Assembly: GCF_963924675.1 (NCBI RefSeq) | Contig: NC_089225.1 | Location: 108,452,313-108,516,312 of the forward strand | Source: Phocoena phocoena | Lineage: Eukaryota > Chordata > Mammalia > Artiodactyla > Phocoenidae | Direction of reading: 5' to 3' | DNA: 64,000 bases | Shown: positions 38,601 to 44,000 of the stretch, one piece after another | Position numbering within the stretch: the first letter of the stretch is position 1 | How the letters are laid out: every line of letters starts with the position of its first letter | Notes under the pieces: model-generated | Told to the model about the DNA's origin: nothing | Database searches by the model: none | The model's input: only the letters and a program-made list of their open reading frames with translations | Program-made: the position numbers and the translations under genes

Positions 38601-39889
38601 GGAGGCCGAGGGCAGCAAGGGGACGGGCAAGCCTGCACCCGCGCCCACGCCCTTCCTCAGCCCTACGCCCCGGCTCCGCTCCTTCACCTGCTCGTCCTCC
38701 ACCGCCGAGGGCCGCCCACCGGGTGGGGACAAGGGAAGCCCAGGGAAGTCCAAGGCCCCCGCCGGCTCGCAGGTCCCGGTGCCGGCCAAGAGGCCCATCA
38801 AGCCTTCCAGGTCAGAACTCAGCCAGCAGACCCCGGCGCAGCGGCCACCCCTCCCGGTCAAGAGCCCGGCCGTCCTGCACCTGCAGCACTCCAGGGGCCG
38901 TGACTACCGTGACAACGCCGAGCTCCCCCATCTCGCCAAGCACCGGCCCGAGGATGCGCCGCCCGGCCGGGCCACCATGCAGGTGCGCTCGGGGCGGAGC
39001 GGGTGCGCAAGCGCGGGCGTGTGATACGGGTGCATGTGGGTGTGCAAGCACTTGAGTGATAACCACCGTGGCCAGGAGTGCGCTCAGGTGCAGACGCACG
39101 GGTAGTGCATGCGTGTGCACGTGTGGGATACAATGACCCGGCCCAGGAGTGGGTTCCGAGAAACGGTGTCTGGGAGCTGAGAATGGGAAAGGAGGTAGAG
39201 ACAGAATTTGAACCCAGCCTATCCCCAAAGTCCCTGCTACTACACTGAAAGGGTTAAAGGAGGGCCTGGGGGTAAACTCTGAGTCCTGTCGGTCAGGCCC
39301 ATAGGAATAAGGCTTCGTAGGTACAAGAGCCCAGACCATTTTTATTACGTTATCATCATGAGTATTAGTACTTAAGATTTTCCAGTATTTTAGGGACTTC
39401 ACACTCAATGTCCCCTTCCTTCCTACAGAATAAGATTTCTTTATGAGCAAAACTAACAGTGGTTAAGAACAGATTCCGGAGCCACACTGTCTTGGGTTTG
39501 AATCCCAGCTGTCCCACTTTCTGGCTCTGGGTCTCAGTTTATTCATCTGTAAAAAGGGGGCATCAGGGGAACCTGCCTCACAGGTTCATAGGGAGGATTA
39601 CACTTTATTATATATCATTACTGTATGTTACAACTTATATGTAAAAGGTATGCATCATCCATTGCATATTGTTTCACATGTATTATATACTACTCCGTAT
39701 GCATATAACATATATGCACGTATATTAGAATGCGTGTAAGTACTTAGAACAGCGTGCTGGCCCCCTTCAGCACTAGGTTAGCACTAAGCCTGCTCTAGCC
39801 CGCGGCATGCAAGGTCATGGGGACCTTTAGTTAAATCTGGCCTGGCGAGAATGCAGAGCTGACAGTCTTCTGTTTTTGTCCCACAGTGA
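2880..39889 (+). CDS. INPP5D: INPP5D (SHIP1) 3' coding part, 17 coding exons plus a stop-only exon
   Basis: SHIP1 is a blood-cell phosphatase that removes the 5-phosphate of PI(3,4,5)P3 to give PI(3,4)P2 at the plasma membrane, restraining PI3K/Akt signalling downstream of immune receptors. Seventeen exons totalling 2526 bases join with GT-AG borders into 842 codons without a stop; a last exon supplies TGA. Residues here count from the first window codon (2880). The order is: linker before the catalytic domain (1-about 55), inositol 5-phosphatase domain (about 55-374) with GTWNMG (64-69), WLGDLNYR (238-245), PSWCDR (323-328) and SDHSPV (353-358), C2 domain (about 375-519), then a proline-rich tail with NPNY (566-569) and NPLY (668-671). 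The SH2 domain and start codon lie upstream of the window. Assignment rests on near-identity to remembered human SHIP1. SHIP2 (INPPL1) is excluded by the tail sequence and the MQ C-terminus. Confidence 0.97.
2979..4884 (+). other. INPP5D: INPP5D intron
   Basis: The intron has GC-rich unique sequence up to about 3950. A probable L2 3' remnant lies at about 4145-4230 (the aactgtaagct...gagagggc block), followed by an AT-rich old repeat I cannot name (about 4260-4640). No other gene is seen. Confidence 0.7.
4885..4987 (+). CDS. INPP5D: INPP5D exon: start of the 5-phosphatase domain
   Basis: This exon is 103 bases, residues 34-67 plus one base. It begins KREGFC and ends in GTWNM, the first conserved strand of the inositol polyphosphate 5-phosphatase fold. 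The acceptor is TAG rather than the more usual CAG, and the donor is GTGGGT. The glycine codon after the methionine is split over the intron. Confidence 0.95.
5385..5710 (+). repeat. AT-rich low-complexity island with a palindrome
   Basis: The island consists of irregular repeats of actaaatatat-type words. It includes a 26-bp perfect palindrome at 5650-5675 and an imperfect relative near 5522-5547. Confidence 0.85.
6924..7080 (+). mobile_element. CHR-type tRNA-derived SINE
   Basis: The element has a tRNA-like head (cctggcagtctagtggttag, then a B-box-like gggttcaatccc) and an A-tail at 7032-7047. A 16-base target-site duplication with one mismatch flanks it (ending gtaactgag at about 6908-6923 and 7081-7096). 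This family is typical of cetaceans, hippos and ruminants. Confidence 0.85.
7272..7468 (+). CDS. INPP5D: INPP5D exon: 5-phosphatase domain
   Basis: This exon is 197 bases, residues 68-133. It contains the [13 protein letters not shown] stretch, which includes the conserved glutamine and glutamate region typical of 5-phosphatases. The acceptor AAG and donor GTGAGC are canonical. It begins by completing the split glycine codon and ends in phase 0. Confidence 0.95.
7469..7877 (+). other. INPP5D: INPP5D short intron
   Basis: About 409 bases of unique intron sequence between two phosphatase-domain exons. I see no repeat or gene in it. Confidence 0.8.
7878..7995 (+). CDS. INPP5D: INPP5D exon: 5-phosphatase domain
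   Basis: This exon is 118 bases, residues 134-172 plus one base, reading [10 protein letters not shown] through KTGIANTLG. The CAG acceptor and GTGAGC donor are canonical. Compared with remembered human SHIP1 there are conservative changes only (for example ICTDN to VCTNN). Confidence 0.95.
8583..8830 (+). repeat. TG-rich imperfect microsatellite
   Basis: (TG)n is broken by a recurring gtctgtcagt-type word spaced about 26-36 bases apart, so it is partly a higher-order minisatellite. Such tracts can adopt Z-DNA. Confidence 0.9.
8995..9360 (+). promoter_or_regulatory. CpG-rich block inside an intron (possible CpG island)
   Basis: The sequence is strongly C-rich with many CpG dinucleotides by eye (for example around 9010-9020, 9165-9240 and 9290-9360), unlike the flanking intron. 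No exon or promoter motif is recognised, so function is unproven. Confidence 0.5.
9775..9960 (-). mobile_element. MIR SINE remnant
   Basis: The reverse MIR core order is visible: gtgctaaatgctttcc, then ttagccccatt, then a ggatttaaacccaggc end. It is ancient and diverged. Confidence 0.7.
10440..10905 (+). mobile_element. MER5-like hAT element interrupted by another repeat
   Basis: The left part (about 10440-10487) and right part (about 10775-10905, with ctctgattcagcaggtc and agttcccaggtggtgctgat) fit MER5A/B. The middle (about 10488-10750) is a second old repeat with the ggccagagagtaaatatt word, also seen at about 8290-8320. Confidence 0.55.
11371..11467 (+). CDS. INPP5D: INPP5D exon: 5-phosphatase domain
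   Basis: This exon is 97 bases, residues 173-204 plus two bases. It carries NKGAVGVSF and the FVNSHLTSG segment, both conserved in the family. The acceptor follows a strong pyrimidine tract ending TTTAG, and the donor is GTAATG. Confidence 0.95.
11468..12011 (+). other. INPP5D: INPP5D intron
   Basis: About 540 bases of unique sequence with canonical borders. No repeat recognised. Confidence 0.75.
12012..12150 (+). CDS. INPP5D: INPP5D exon: catalytic WLGDLNYR motif
   Basis: This exon is 139 bases, residues 205-251. It holds the first signature of type II 5-phosphatases, FWxGDxN(F/Y)R, here FWLGDLNYR at residues 237-245. Human SHIP1 has F where this has L, at a position the family consensus leaves free. 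The acceptor is TTAG and the donor GTGAGG. Confidence 0.96.
12151..13669 (+). other. INPP5D: INPP5D intron
   Basis: The stretch around 12290-12450 resembles an L2 3' remnant (tgccctggccacccc block). The remainder is unique GC-rich sequence without a supported gene. Confidence 0.65.
13670..13778 (+). CDS. INPP5D: INPP5D exon: 5-phosphatase domain
   Basis: This exon is 109 bases, residues 252-287 plus one base, reading [18 protein letters not shown] through KVFLHF. It joins in frame to the next exon only 168 bases downstream. The acceptor is CCAG and the donor GTGAGA. Small changes from human (SHDQLLTERR to [10 protein letters not shown]) are conservative or on the surface. Confidence 0.95.
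13947..14035 (+). CDS. INPP5D: INPP5D exon: 5-phosphatase domain
   Basis: This exon is 89 bases, residues 288-317. It reads [14 protein letters not shown] through YTKQKATG and includes the conserved FxPTYR element of 5-phosphatases. The acceptor is GCAG and the donor GTGAGT. Confidence 0.96.
14300..14825 (-). mobile_element. L1 3'-end fragment
   Basis: The reverse complement of a typical mammalian L1 3' region is seen: ttatccattcatctgctgat, ccatgtcttggctat, ctctccagcatttatttgt and gagatacctcattgcagttt occur in the expected order. There is no intact ORF. Confidence 0.85.
16740..16905 (+). mobile_element. MER5-like hAT DNA transposon remnant
   Basis: The words atacagatgcctgga, gttctgatgcagcag and ggggtggggccc occur in MER5A/B order, ending in gctgagaactgc. 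Confidence 0.65.
16955..17455 (+). mobile_element. L1-like 3' fragment
   Basis: The words tttatagcagctttgtttat, tggaatacaactactcaata and ttgacaaggaaggggcc resemble old L1 3' regions. Assignment is from memory and the exact subfamily is unknown. Confidence 0.55.
17727..17945 (+). repeat. GGAT/GGGT tetranucleotide-derived array
   Basis: Imperfect ggat, gggt and ggta units fill about 220 bases, with a pure ggatggatggatgg core near 17782-17804. Confidence 0.9.
18119..18328 (+). mobile_element. Young CHR-family SINE (cetacean type)
   Basis: The element starts ggcttccctggtggtgcagt, has a tRNA-like B-box (gggttcgtgcc), the gagccatggccactgagcct body and an A-tail at 18310-18328. It is nearly identical to copies at 48111, 52964 and 58473. 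A gaatccag word flanks both sides, a possible short target duplication. Confidence 0.9.
18435..18516 (+). CDS. INPP5D: INPP5D exon: catalytic PSWCDR motif
   Basis: This exon is 82 bases, residues 318-344 plus one base. It contains the second signature, [10 protein letters not shown] (322-331), which contributes to the active site. The acceptor is TTGCAG and the donor GTGAGT. A young CHR SINE ends about 106 bases upstream of the acceptor. Confidence 0.96.
18517..21943 (+). other. INPP5D: INPP5D intron
   Basis: The intron contains mostly unique sequence, a MER-type remnant near 19895-19990 (tatcagttatctgttgctgc), a 24-bp minisatellite (20497-20957) and an L1-like minus fragment at about 20995-21190. 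Confidence 0.7.
20497..20957 (+). repeat. 24-bp C-rich minisatellite
   Basis: About 19 copies of a unit like ccccagtcccagcacctccactgt fill 460 bases, with variants gcaacccc, gcgacccc and gcatcccc and a few units short by 1-2 bases. A 24-base unit keeps frames open on both strands, which explains long spurious ORFs here. Confidence 0.93.
21944..22033 (+). CDS. INPP5D: INPP5D exon: end of the 5-phosphatase domain
   Basis: This exon is 90 bases, residues 345-374. It carries [11 protein letters not shown], the conserved DHxPV active-site segment that closes the catalytic domain. The acceptor is TGCAG and the donor GTAAGC. Confidence 0.96.
23265..23705 (+). mobile_element. L1-like 3' fragment
   Basis: The words agtgaaataagccagacaga, tatcacttatacgtggaatc and atggttgccaggagctggtg, together with the 23640-23665 block, are typical of old L1 3' regions. 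An A-run lies at 23346-23361. Confidence 0.7.
23960..24118 (+). mobile_element. L1 3' terminus
   Basis: The words ctgattcactttgttataaa, cagaaactaacacacc and ctccaataaagatgtaaaaa are the standard 3' end of cetartiodactyl L1, followed by an A-rich tail. A related copy lies at 58684-58875. Confidence 0.85.
24459..24572 (+). CDS. INPP5D: INPP5D exon: start of the C2 domain
   Basis: This exon is 114 bases, residues 375-412 plus one base, from [10 protein letters not shown] to FHSSCLE. It starts the C2 domain, which in SHIP1 binds the PI(3,4)P2 product and stimulates activity. The acceptor is TCCAG. The donor is GTACGT, a permitted but less usual sequence; the serine codon is split over the intron. 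Confidence 0.94.
24573..25892 (+). other. INPP5D: INPP5D intron
   Basis: About 1.3 kb of mainly unique sequence. A G-rich run at 25223-25242 is the only notable motif. Confidence 0.7.
25893..25975 (+). CDS. INPP5D: INPP5D exon: C2 domain
   Basis: This exon is 83 bases, residues 413-440, from [15 protein letters not shown] to GETLPK. It is identical to remembered human SHIP1. The acceptor is ACAG and the donor GTAATT. Confidence 0.95.
25976..27082 (+). other. INPP5D: INPP5D intron
   Basis: About 1.1 kb of unique GC-rich sequence. Overlapping open frames at 26488-27226 run on both strands and lack recognisable domains. Confidence 0.7.
27083..27170 (+). CDS. INPP5D: INPP5D exon: C2 domain
   Basis: This exon is 88 bases, residues 441-469 plus one base, from [15 protein letters not shown] to SSDSDESYG. 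The polypyrimidine tract and CTGCAG acceptor are strong, and the donor is GTAAGG. Confidence 0.95.
27380..27590 (-). mobile_element. MIR SINE remnant
   Basis: The reverse MIR core is clear: gtgctaggtgcttgcacgta, then aaaccgaggctcagaaaggt, then gtgacttgcctaagtcacac and a gaacccaggtc end. Confidence 0.85.
28520..28625. repeat. Two MIR cores in inverted orientation
   Basis: The word gtgacttgtccaaggtcaca (minus MIR) is followed by its inverse ctgtgtgaccttggac (plus MIR). This gives 17-base perfect inverted arms at 28558-28574 and 28597-28613 with a 22-base loop. Confidence 0.8.
29234..29976 (-). mobile_element. 5'-truncated L1 with target-site duplication
   Basis: The minus-strand L1 3' end starts with a T-rich tail at 29234. 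It carries gatttacaacgagttagttt, ttccctgtgctattcagtag and ccatgtcttgg-like words. Flanks tgtggacac at 29221-29229 and 29977-29985, extended by T-rich bases, are the duplication. Confidence 0.85.
29991..30720 (-). mobile_element. Older LINE-like sequence on the right of the L1 insertion
   Basis: Words such as ttaatttgcatttttgatgg and ttctctgtgcagaagtttta suggest an old minus-strand L1. The matching left part is at about 28920-29220. Family uncertain. Confidence 0.45.
30873..31022 (+). CDS. INPP5D: INPP5D exon: end of the C2 domain
   Basis: This exon is 150 bases, residues 470-519 plus one base, from [16 protein letters not shown] to KKREKLY. Differences from human are few (HGELTG to HGEMMG, GKTREK to GKKREK). 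A G-rich run sits about 37-59 bases upstream of the acceptor and is reported as a finding. The donor is GTAAGT. Confidence 0.95.
31023..32136 (+). other. INPP5D: INPP5D intron
   Basis: A MIR remnant (31375-31515, minus, with gaaactgaggcacagagagg) lies in otherwise unique sequence. Confidence 0.75.
31375..31515 (-). mobile_element. MIR SINE remnant
   Basis: The minus-strand MIR core is well preserved: aggaaactgaggcacagaga, then ggttaagtgactggct and aaggtcacacaccgagtaag. Confidence 0.88.
32137..32233 (+). CDS. INPP5D: INPP5D exon: C2-tail junction
   Basis: This exon is 97 bases, residues 520-551 plus two bases, from [10 protein letters not shown] to MKQWEPANR. It lies at the transition from the C2 domain to the proline-rich tail. 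The human segment reads WEVTSR; here it is WEPANR. The acceptor is TGCAG and the donor GTAGAG. Confidence 0.94.
33277..33352 (+). repeat. Local 33-bp direct duplication
   Basis: The 33 bases at 33277-33309 recur exactly at 33320-33352, with a 10-base spacer. The unit contains gatgggagctggggagcgtg. Confidence 0.95.
33740..34109 (+). mobile_element. LINE2 (L2) 3' end
   Basis: The words gcctttgcacttactgcttc, ttctcagagaggccctcacg and ggcactcagtaactattttg are in L2 order. The element ends in the tgaatgaatgaa tail expected of L2, at 34073-34099. Confidence 0.8.
34221..34487 (+). CDS. INPP5D: INPP5D exon: proline-rich tail with the first NPxY
   Basis: This exon is 267 bases, residues 552-640 plus two bases. 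It contains INPNY (NPNY codons 34261-34272), the phosphotyrosine site that recruits PTB domains of Shc and Dok, and proline clusters such as PPTPPSQPP. Just after NPNY the sequence reads FGHMKQT, five residues shorter than my recollection of human. The donor is GTGAGC. Confidence 0.94.
34488..38378 (+). other. INPP5D: INPP5D 3.9-kb intron
   Basis: The intron contains an L2 remnant (34545-34655, plus), a 38-base A-run (35577-35614), a long unique stretch (35700-38100) and an L1-like 3' fragment near 38150-38310 (minus). Confidence 0.7.
35577..35614 (+). repeat. Pure A38 homopolymer
   Basis: Thirty-eight consecutive A bases are seen, the longest homopolymer in the window. I recognise no SINE or LINE body directly upstream. 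Confidence 0.9.
38379..38982 (+). CDS. INPP5D: INPP5D exon: large proline-rich C-terminal exon with NPLY
   Basis: This exon is 604 bases, residues 641-842. It contains ENPLYGS (NPLY codons 38458-38469), the second NPxY site, then several PxxP stretches that in SHIP1 bind SH3 domains, a RSFTCSSS motif, [13 protein letters not shown] and the conserved [14 protein letters not shown] segment. It ends TMQ, as mammalian SHIP1 proteins do. The exon is markedly GC- and CpG-rich. The donor is GTGCGC, weaker than consensus. Confidence 0.95.
38983..39886 (+). other. INPP5D: INPP5D last intron
   Basis: The 904-base intron contains a MIR (39455-39610, plus, with gaatcccagctgtcccactt) and AT-rich sequence at 39600-39740. 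Retention would extend the protein by 13 residues to a stop at 39022-39024. Confidence 0.8.
39455..39610 (+). mobile_element. MIR SINE
   Basis: The plus-strand MIR runs from its tRNA-like head (gtggttaagaacagattccg) through tttgaatcccagctg to tgcctcacaggttcat. Confidence 0.88.
39887..39889 (+). CDS. INPP5D: INPP5D stop codon in the last exon
   Basis: Splicing CAG at 38980-38982 to the base after a CCACAG acceptor at 39881-39886 puts TGA immediately after the Met-Gln C-terminus known for SHIP1. The last exon is therefore entirely 3'UTR apart from the stop. The stop lying in the last exon avoids nonsense-mediated decay. Confidence 0.88.
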   Translation, partial: 

Positions 39890-40230
39890 AGCCCCTGGCG
39901 AGCTGCCAGCGAGATGGGAGCCCAAAGGAACAGCACGAAGCTGCTGGGACCCTCCCCCAGGACCCCTGTTCGCTCCTCCTACCCAGCTTCCTACGCAGGG
40001 CTTCGTCTTTTTCAGGAGAGGGTCTAGCTTCTGTGTGGTCAGCAAGGTGCACTGGCTCTGAAACTTGACACCCAAACCTGAAGTTGGAAGGAAAAACCCA
40101 CCTGATGGGCACCAAACAACCCGCACACCTGGGCCCCCAGCTTGATCTTGGTACTTGGGACCCAAGAGCCTTGTTCCGGCTGCCATTTTGAAGAAAGGAA
40201 CTAAAGCGCTGATTTGTGGGTAGGGATATA

Positions 40231-40263
<33 letters not shown>
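40231..40263 (+). repeat. (AAT)11 microsatellite in the 3'UTR
   Basis: Eleven perfect AAT copies lie within the INPP5D 3'UTR, followed directly by a minus-strand MIR remnant (about 40264-40340, gtgctaagtgctttatgaac). Confidence 0.95.
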
Positions 40264-40264
<1 letters not shown>

Positions 40265-40405
40265 GCTACATGTAGGGAGCACTCAGCACCTGCCAGGTAC
40301 CGTGCTAAGTGCTTTATGAACATTATGACTTGAGTCTTTAGCCAACTAAAACCACATTCCCAGACCCCTCGGTTCAAAACAGTATGTCCTGAGTGGTTTG
40401 GACAA

Positions 40406-40413
40406 AGCATTAA
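40406..40413 (+). promoter_or_regulatory. miR-155 8-mer seed match in the INPP5D 3'UTR
   Basis: AGCATTAA at this position pairs with nucleotides 2-8 of miR-155 and has A opposite nucleotide 1. SHIP1 is an established direct target of miR-155 in leukocytes. Placement in the 3'UTR agrees with that, though conservation has not been tested here. Confidence 0.75.
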
Positions 40414-41075
40414 AAATTAAGGCTAGTGCCCTCCTGTCGTGAGACAGCACTTGGCCTTCAGGGAGCTCTGAGGAATGAGTGGTTAATTTAGGGTACAGTG
40501 AACCTGGCCTTGTCTAGCTTCAGTGATGCAAACTGCTTTAGCTAAAGCTGCCGGGGTCCGGCAGAGCCGGCCTGGAGAACAGGGATCCCTGGGTCATCCT
40601 AGTTCTTTAGCTGGAAGAAGGAAGAATGTCAGCTCCTACTCTCGGATGAAGAGATGTGGCTTCAGCCTGGACTGGCGATGCCCAGGCTCGTGCCAGGCCC
40701 CCCATGCCCTCCTGCAGGTGGGCAGGCACCGCCAGGTCATGGAATGAGCCACACCCCGAGCCTTATCTCATCGTGCTAATAGAAGAGTCTACGCTGTTCG
40801 TTAGTTGCTCCAGAAAGCCAGCTTTCCCACCTGGCTGCCGGCGAGGGCGGGCCTCTTGGTTCCCGGCTCTCAAAGCAGTGCAGCCTTTTCTTTCCGAACT
40901 CTGTGGCTTCTGGCCCTGCTTCCTTGGTTACTAGGAGAATGGATTGGTGATGCTTGTTCTTGTGCTGCTTTTTGACATCATGAAATTAATGTAGGAAAGC
41001 AAATCCAGAAGTGCGTGTGAGTTCAGGAGGATGGGTGCGCGCCCCACATCCCCACGTGCGTCAGTCTACGTGACC

Positions 41076-41081
41076 AATAAA
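41076..41081 (+). terminator. INPP5D: Polyadenylation signal AATAAA of INPP5D
   Basis: A canonical AATAAA hexamer occurs about 1.19 kb after the stop codon. It is followed within about 50 bases by a GT/T-rich stretch (around 41106-41120) suitable as a downstream element. No better signal is seen earlier in the UTR. Confidence 0.75.
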
Positions 41082-41097
41082 TTGTACCTTTCTCACC

Positions 41098-44000
41098 TCC
41101 CACCCGCGTGGCATTTTTTCCTGACATTCGGCCACAGACGTGCTTCTAGGCTGTCAGGGCTGCAGAGCGGCAGCCCAGGGAGGGGAGGATATCGAGGTTC
41201 ACGGTAGAGATGGGCCAGCATTGTCCTGACCAGAGGGGACGCGGTAGAAAGAGTTTGAAGTTGGGCGTGGACCAGGACCAGTGGGAGACATCACGCATCT
41301 CCGTGGGACTCCAGGCGCACCCTGCAGCCACCAGACTTCCACCAGCATTGTCCCATTGCCACCACCGCCTGCTGTCCTGCAGCCACAAGTTCCTCCTGGC
41401 TTTTGTAAGTGTTCGTTGCTGAGCTCCAGAGACAGTGAGCACATGTAAACAATCGCCAGGTTGTGGGCCTCCAGACCCCCACGTTCAGGGGCAGCTTGCA
41501 CTGCTTATGGGTCAGGGGGCAGCACCCAGCCCAGAGGGCCAGTGTGGGTGCTGCCTGGCCCTGCTTCCAGGCTGCCTTGGTCTGGGCTGCTGTCCCCACC
41601 ACCTCAGGCTACTCGGCCTCTGCTCCTGTTCACAGATACCAGGCCTGGACTCCAGGCAGAGCCTGAGACAGTGGTGTTCTTGGCAGCCACGGAGCAAACC
41701 ATTCACTGCCCTTCAATGATAGCACGTGGAGGCCGGCAGGGGCGGGGCTGAAATCCCAGCACGACCGAGGCTCGTCATCCACTCAGGTGCGATACCCTCA
41801 CCCCGAAGGCTCACTTCCTGGTCCCTACATGGAACTTGACCCGAGTCCCCAGGCACCCACCCTCTGACCCCATAGGCCAAGGGCCAAGGTGGAGGGGCAG
41901 CTGGAGATACCCAGACATCCTTTAGGCCAGCCCTTCCTACACCCGCCACCCCACAGCTGAGGACCGGGCCACTGATGGCCATGGCACGTGGGGAATCCAC
42001 CACTGCCAGTGGGTGCTGGCGTGCTATGAGGGGCCTGCAACTCCCACCCCTACCTGGAATGGACACCCAGGCCCTTCTCACCATTTCTGAGGGGTCCCAG
42101 GAGAAGCGAGTCCAGGAGCAGCACTGCTCTGAGTTCCGGCGCCCTGAGCAGGTACAGCGCCCCCCTCGCCTCTCCCCCAGGCTCCAACGCCAGCTGTGTC
42201 AGCACCAAGCAGGCTTGGACTGTAATGGGATGGACAACGGGGCCCACTGTGGTACCTGGAACTGGACACTGGAAATTGTGAAATTTAAGACGTTTTCATC
42301 CTTGTCCTTTCAGCTGCTCAGCCCTGCACCCACCCTTCGAGGTCCCTGACCACGTTTCTCCCTGGGCTCTGGTCCACCACCATCTTTTGGGGCCAGATTT
42401 TTCCGCCGTGTCTGCTCTGCTCCCAATCCTGGGCCTGCCAAACACCCAATTCCCCTTCCAACAGCAGGATGAGAGGGGAACCCAGCGATCCCCACCTCTT
42501 TGTCATCTAAGTAATTTACCTCTATTTTGTTTCTGCCTTTCTTCACCAAGCTCCTTAACCAAGCAATTGAATTAATAAGATTTCCTCACAAAAGTGTCCC
42601 CTAACCCCGACAGTGAATTCCGTGTTCCCTGAGGTTACAGAAGCTGCTGGAATCACTTTTTCTTTAAGAAGCGAATTTTTCCTTCTTTGCATGACGTGAA
42701 AGCTGGTTGAAAACAGCAGGTTTTTTGGCAACAGAAAGGCATTGTTGTCCTGATGGCCTTTCCCTAATAGCAGCCCGCATTCAGCATCCCCACCGCCAGC
42801 GCAGCTGCTGCAGCTCCAAGCTGTCTGCCCAGGGACCGGGGTCAGGGGCAGCTGTGCCGCTCCTCCTTCCTGGGCTGTGATTCTTTTTCCACGCCATTTT
42901 TCCCACCCGATAGGAGGGAAATTAGTGAGTCATTCAGAAAAGCTCTCTCCCACAGCTACCTTCCCTACCCCAGCCTACAGGGTCTCTCTCTTCGCATGTC
43001 CTTAAAATAGTTTCTTTCTCTGGCAAACTAATTTCCATGGAGATCCAGCAATCTGAAGGTCTCGAAGCTTTCTGCACGGCAGCAAGCCCCAGCTCGAAGC
43101 CTTCACTCTAGCAGAAAGAAACCCTTTATCATGCAAATGTCTGGTCTCAGCCCCACAGACAGCTCACCACCACCCCCCTACCCCCCACCCCACCAGGGTC
43201 CTTTTTGGGAAACCTGCACTGTGCAGCGAACAACGCCGGCGGGTAGAGTCTGGGCAGGGACAGTCGTCTTTGTGGTCTGCACTGGTCAGCTCTTCTCGCT
43301 CAGATCCCAGCACCCAACCGCTGGGCCGGACTGGGAGTGGTTTTACACCGGTGTACACAGCTCGTGGTCTTCTCTCAACCGCGTGCCGATGGCGTGTGCT
43401 GGGCTTTGGGATCAGCACATTCATCAAGGGGGACCATGGCGGGGAGGGCTGGTATATCTTGGGCTGTGGCATCAGAAGGAATGGGGTTTAAATATCTTAT
43501 CTTTCATTTCCTAAAAATATGATTTTGTACCAGGCACTTAGCTTTTCTGAGCCTCAGTCTCCTCATCTATAGAATGGGGAGGAGGGAGCCTTCGACAGGG
43601 TGTGGTTGTACGGATTTGGTGGGCTCAGGTCTGTGCCTGGCCTGTCACAGGCGTTCATTGAACCTCAGTCCCCTCCCTCTTCCTGGGAGACAAGACTGTG
43701 TGGGAGGGCCCCGTGGGGATTCTCCACACAGAGCAGGAGGAAAAGGTCCAGGCCTGCAGGGAAGTCCTGGAAGGAGGTCGGTAAAGGCCTCCCCCGTGTG
43801 GGCAAGAGTATCACTAACAAAGAAGGACGGGAGCCAAGGGGCAGGGCGAGCCTGGGCAAGCCTTGAAGACAAGAGACCTTGAGGCCAGATGCGCTAGTTG
43901 AGGCCAGGGAGACTAGTTGAGGCCAAGGGGACCAGTTGGGTCTCTTCAGCTACACAGACCGAGCTACTCCGAGAACCTGAACCAAGGGGAGTGGACCTGG

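Larger units (their letters stand above)
39890..41097 (+). other. INPP5D: INPP5D 3' untranslated region
   Basis: The roughly 1.2-kb 3'UTR runs from the stop to about 15-20 bases past an AATAAA signal at 41076-41081. It includes an (AAT)n microsatellite (40231-40263), a MIR remnant just after it and a miR-155 seed match (40406-40412). The exact cleavage site is inferred. Confidence 0.8.

Noticed and set aside
38328..38861. 177-codon open frame on the minus strand opposite the large INPP5D tail exon
   Set aside because: It is a shadow of a GC-rich, proline-coding exon. It has no recognisable domain and the plus strand is clearly SHIP1.
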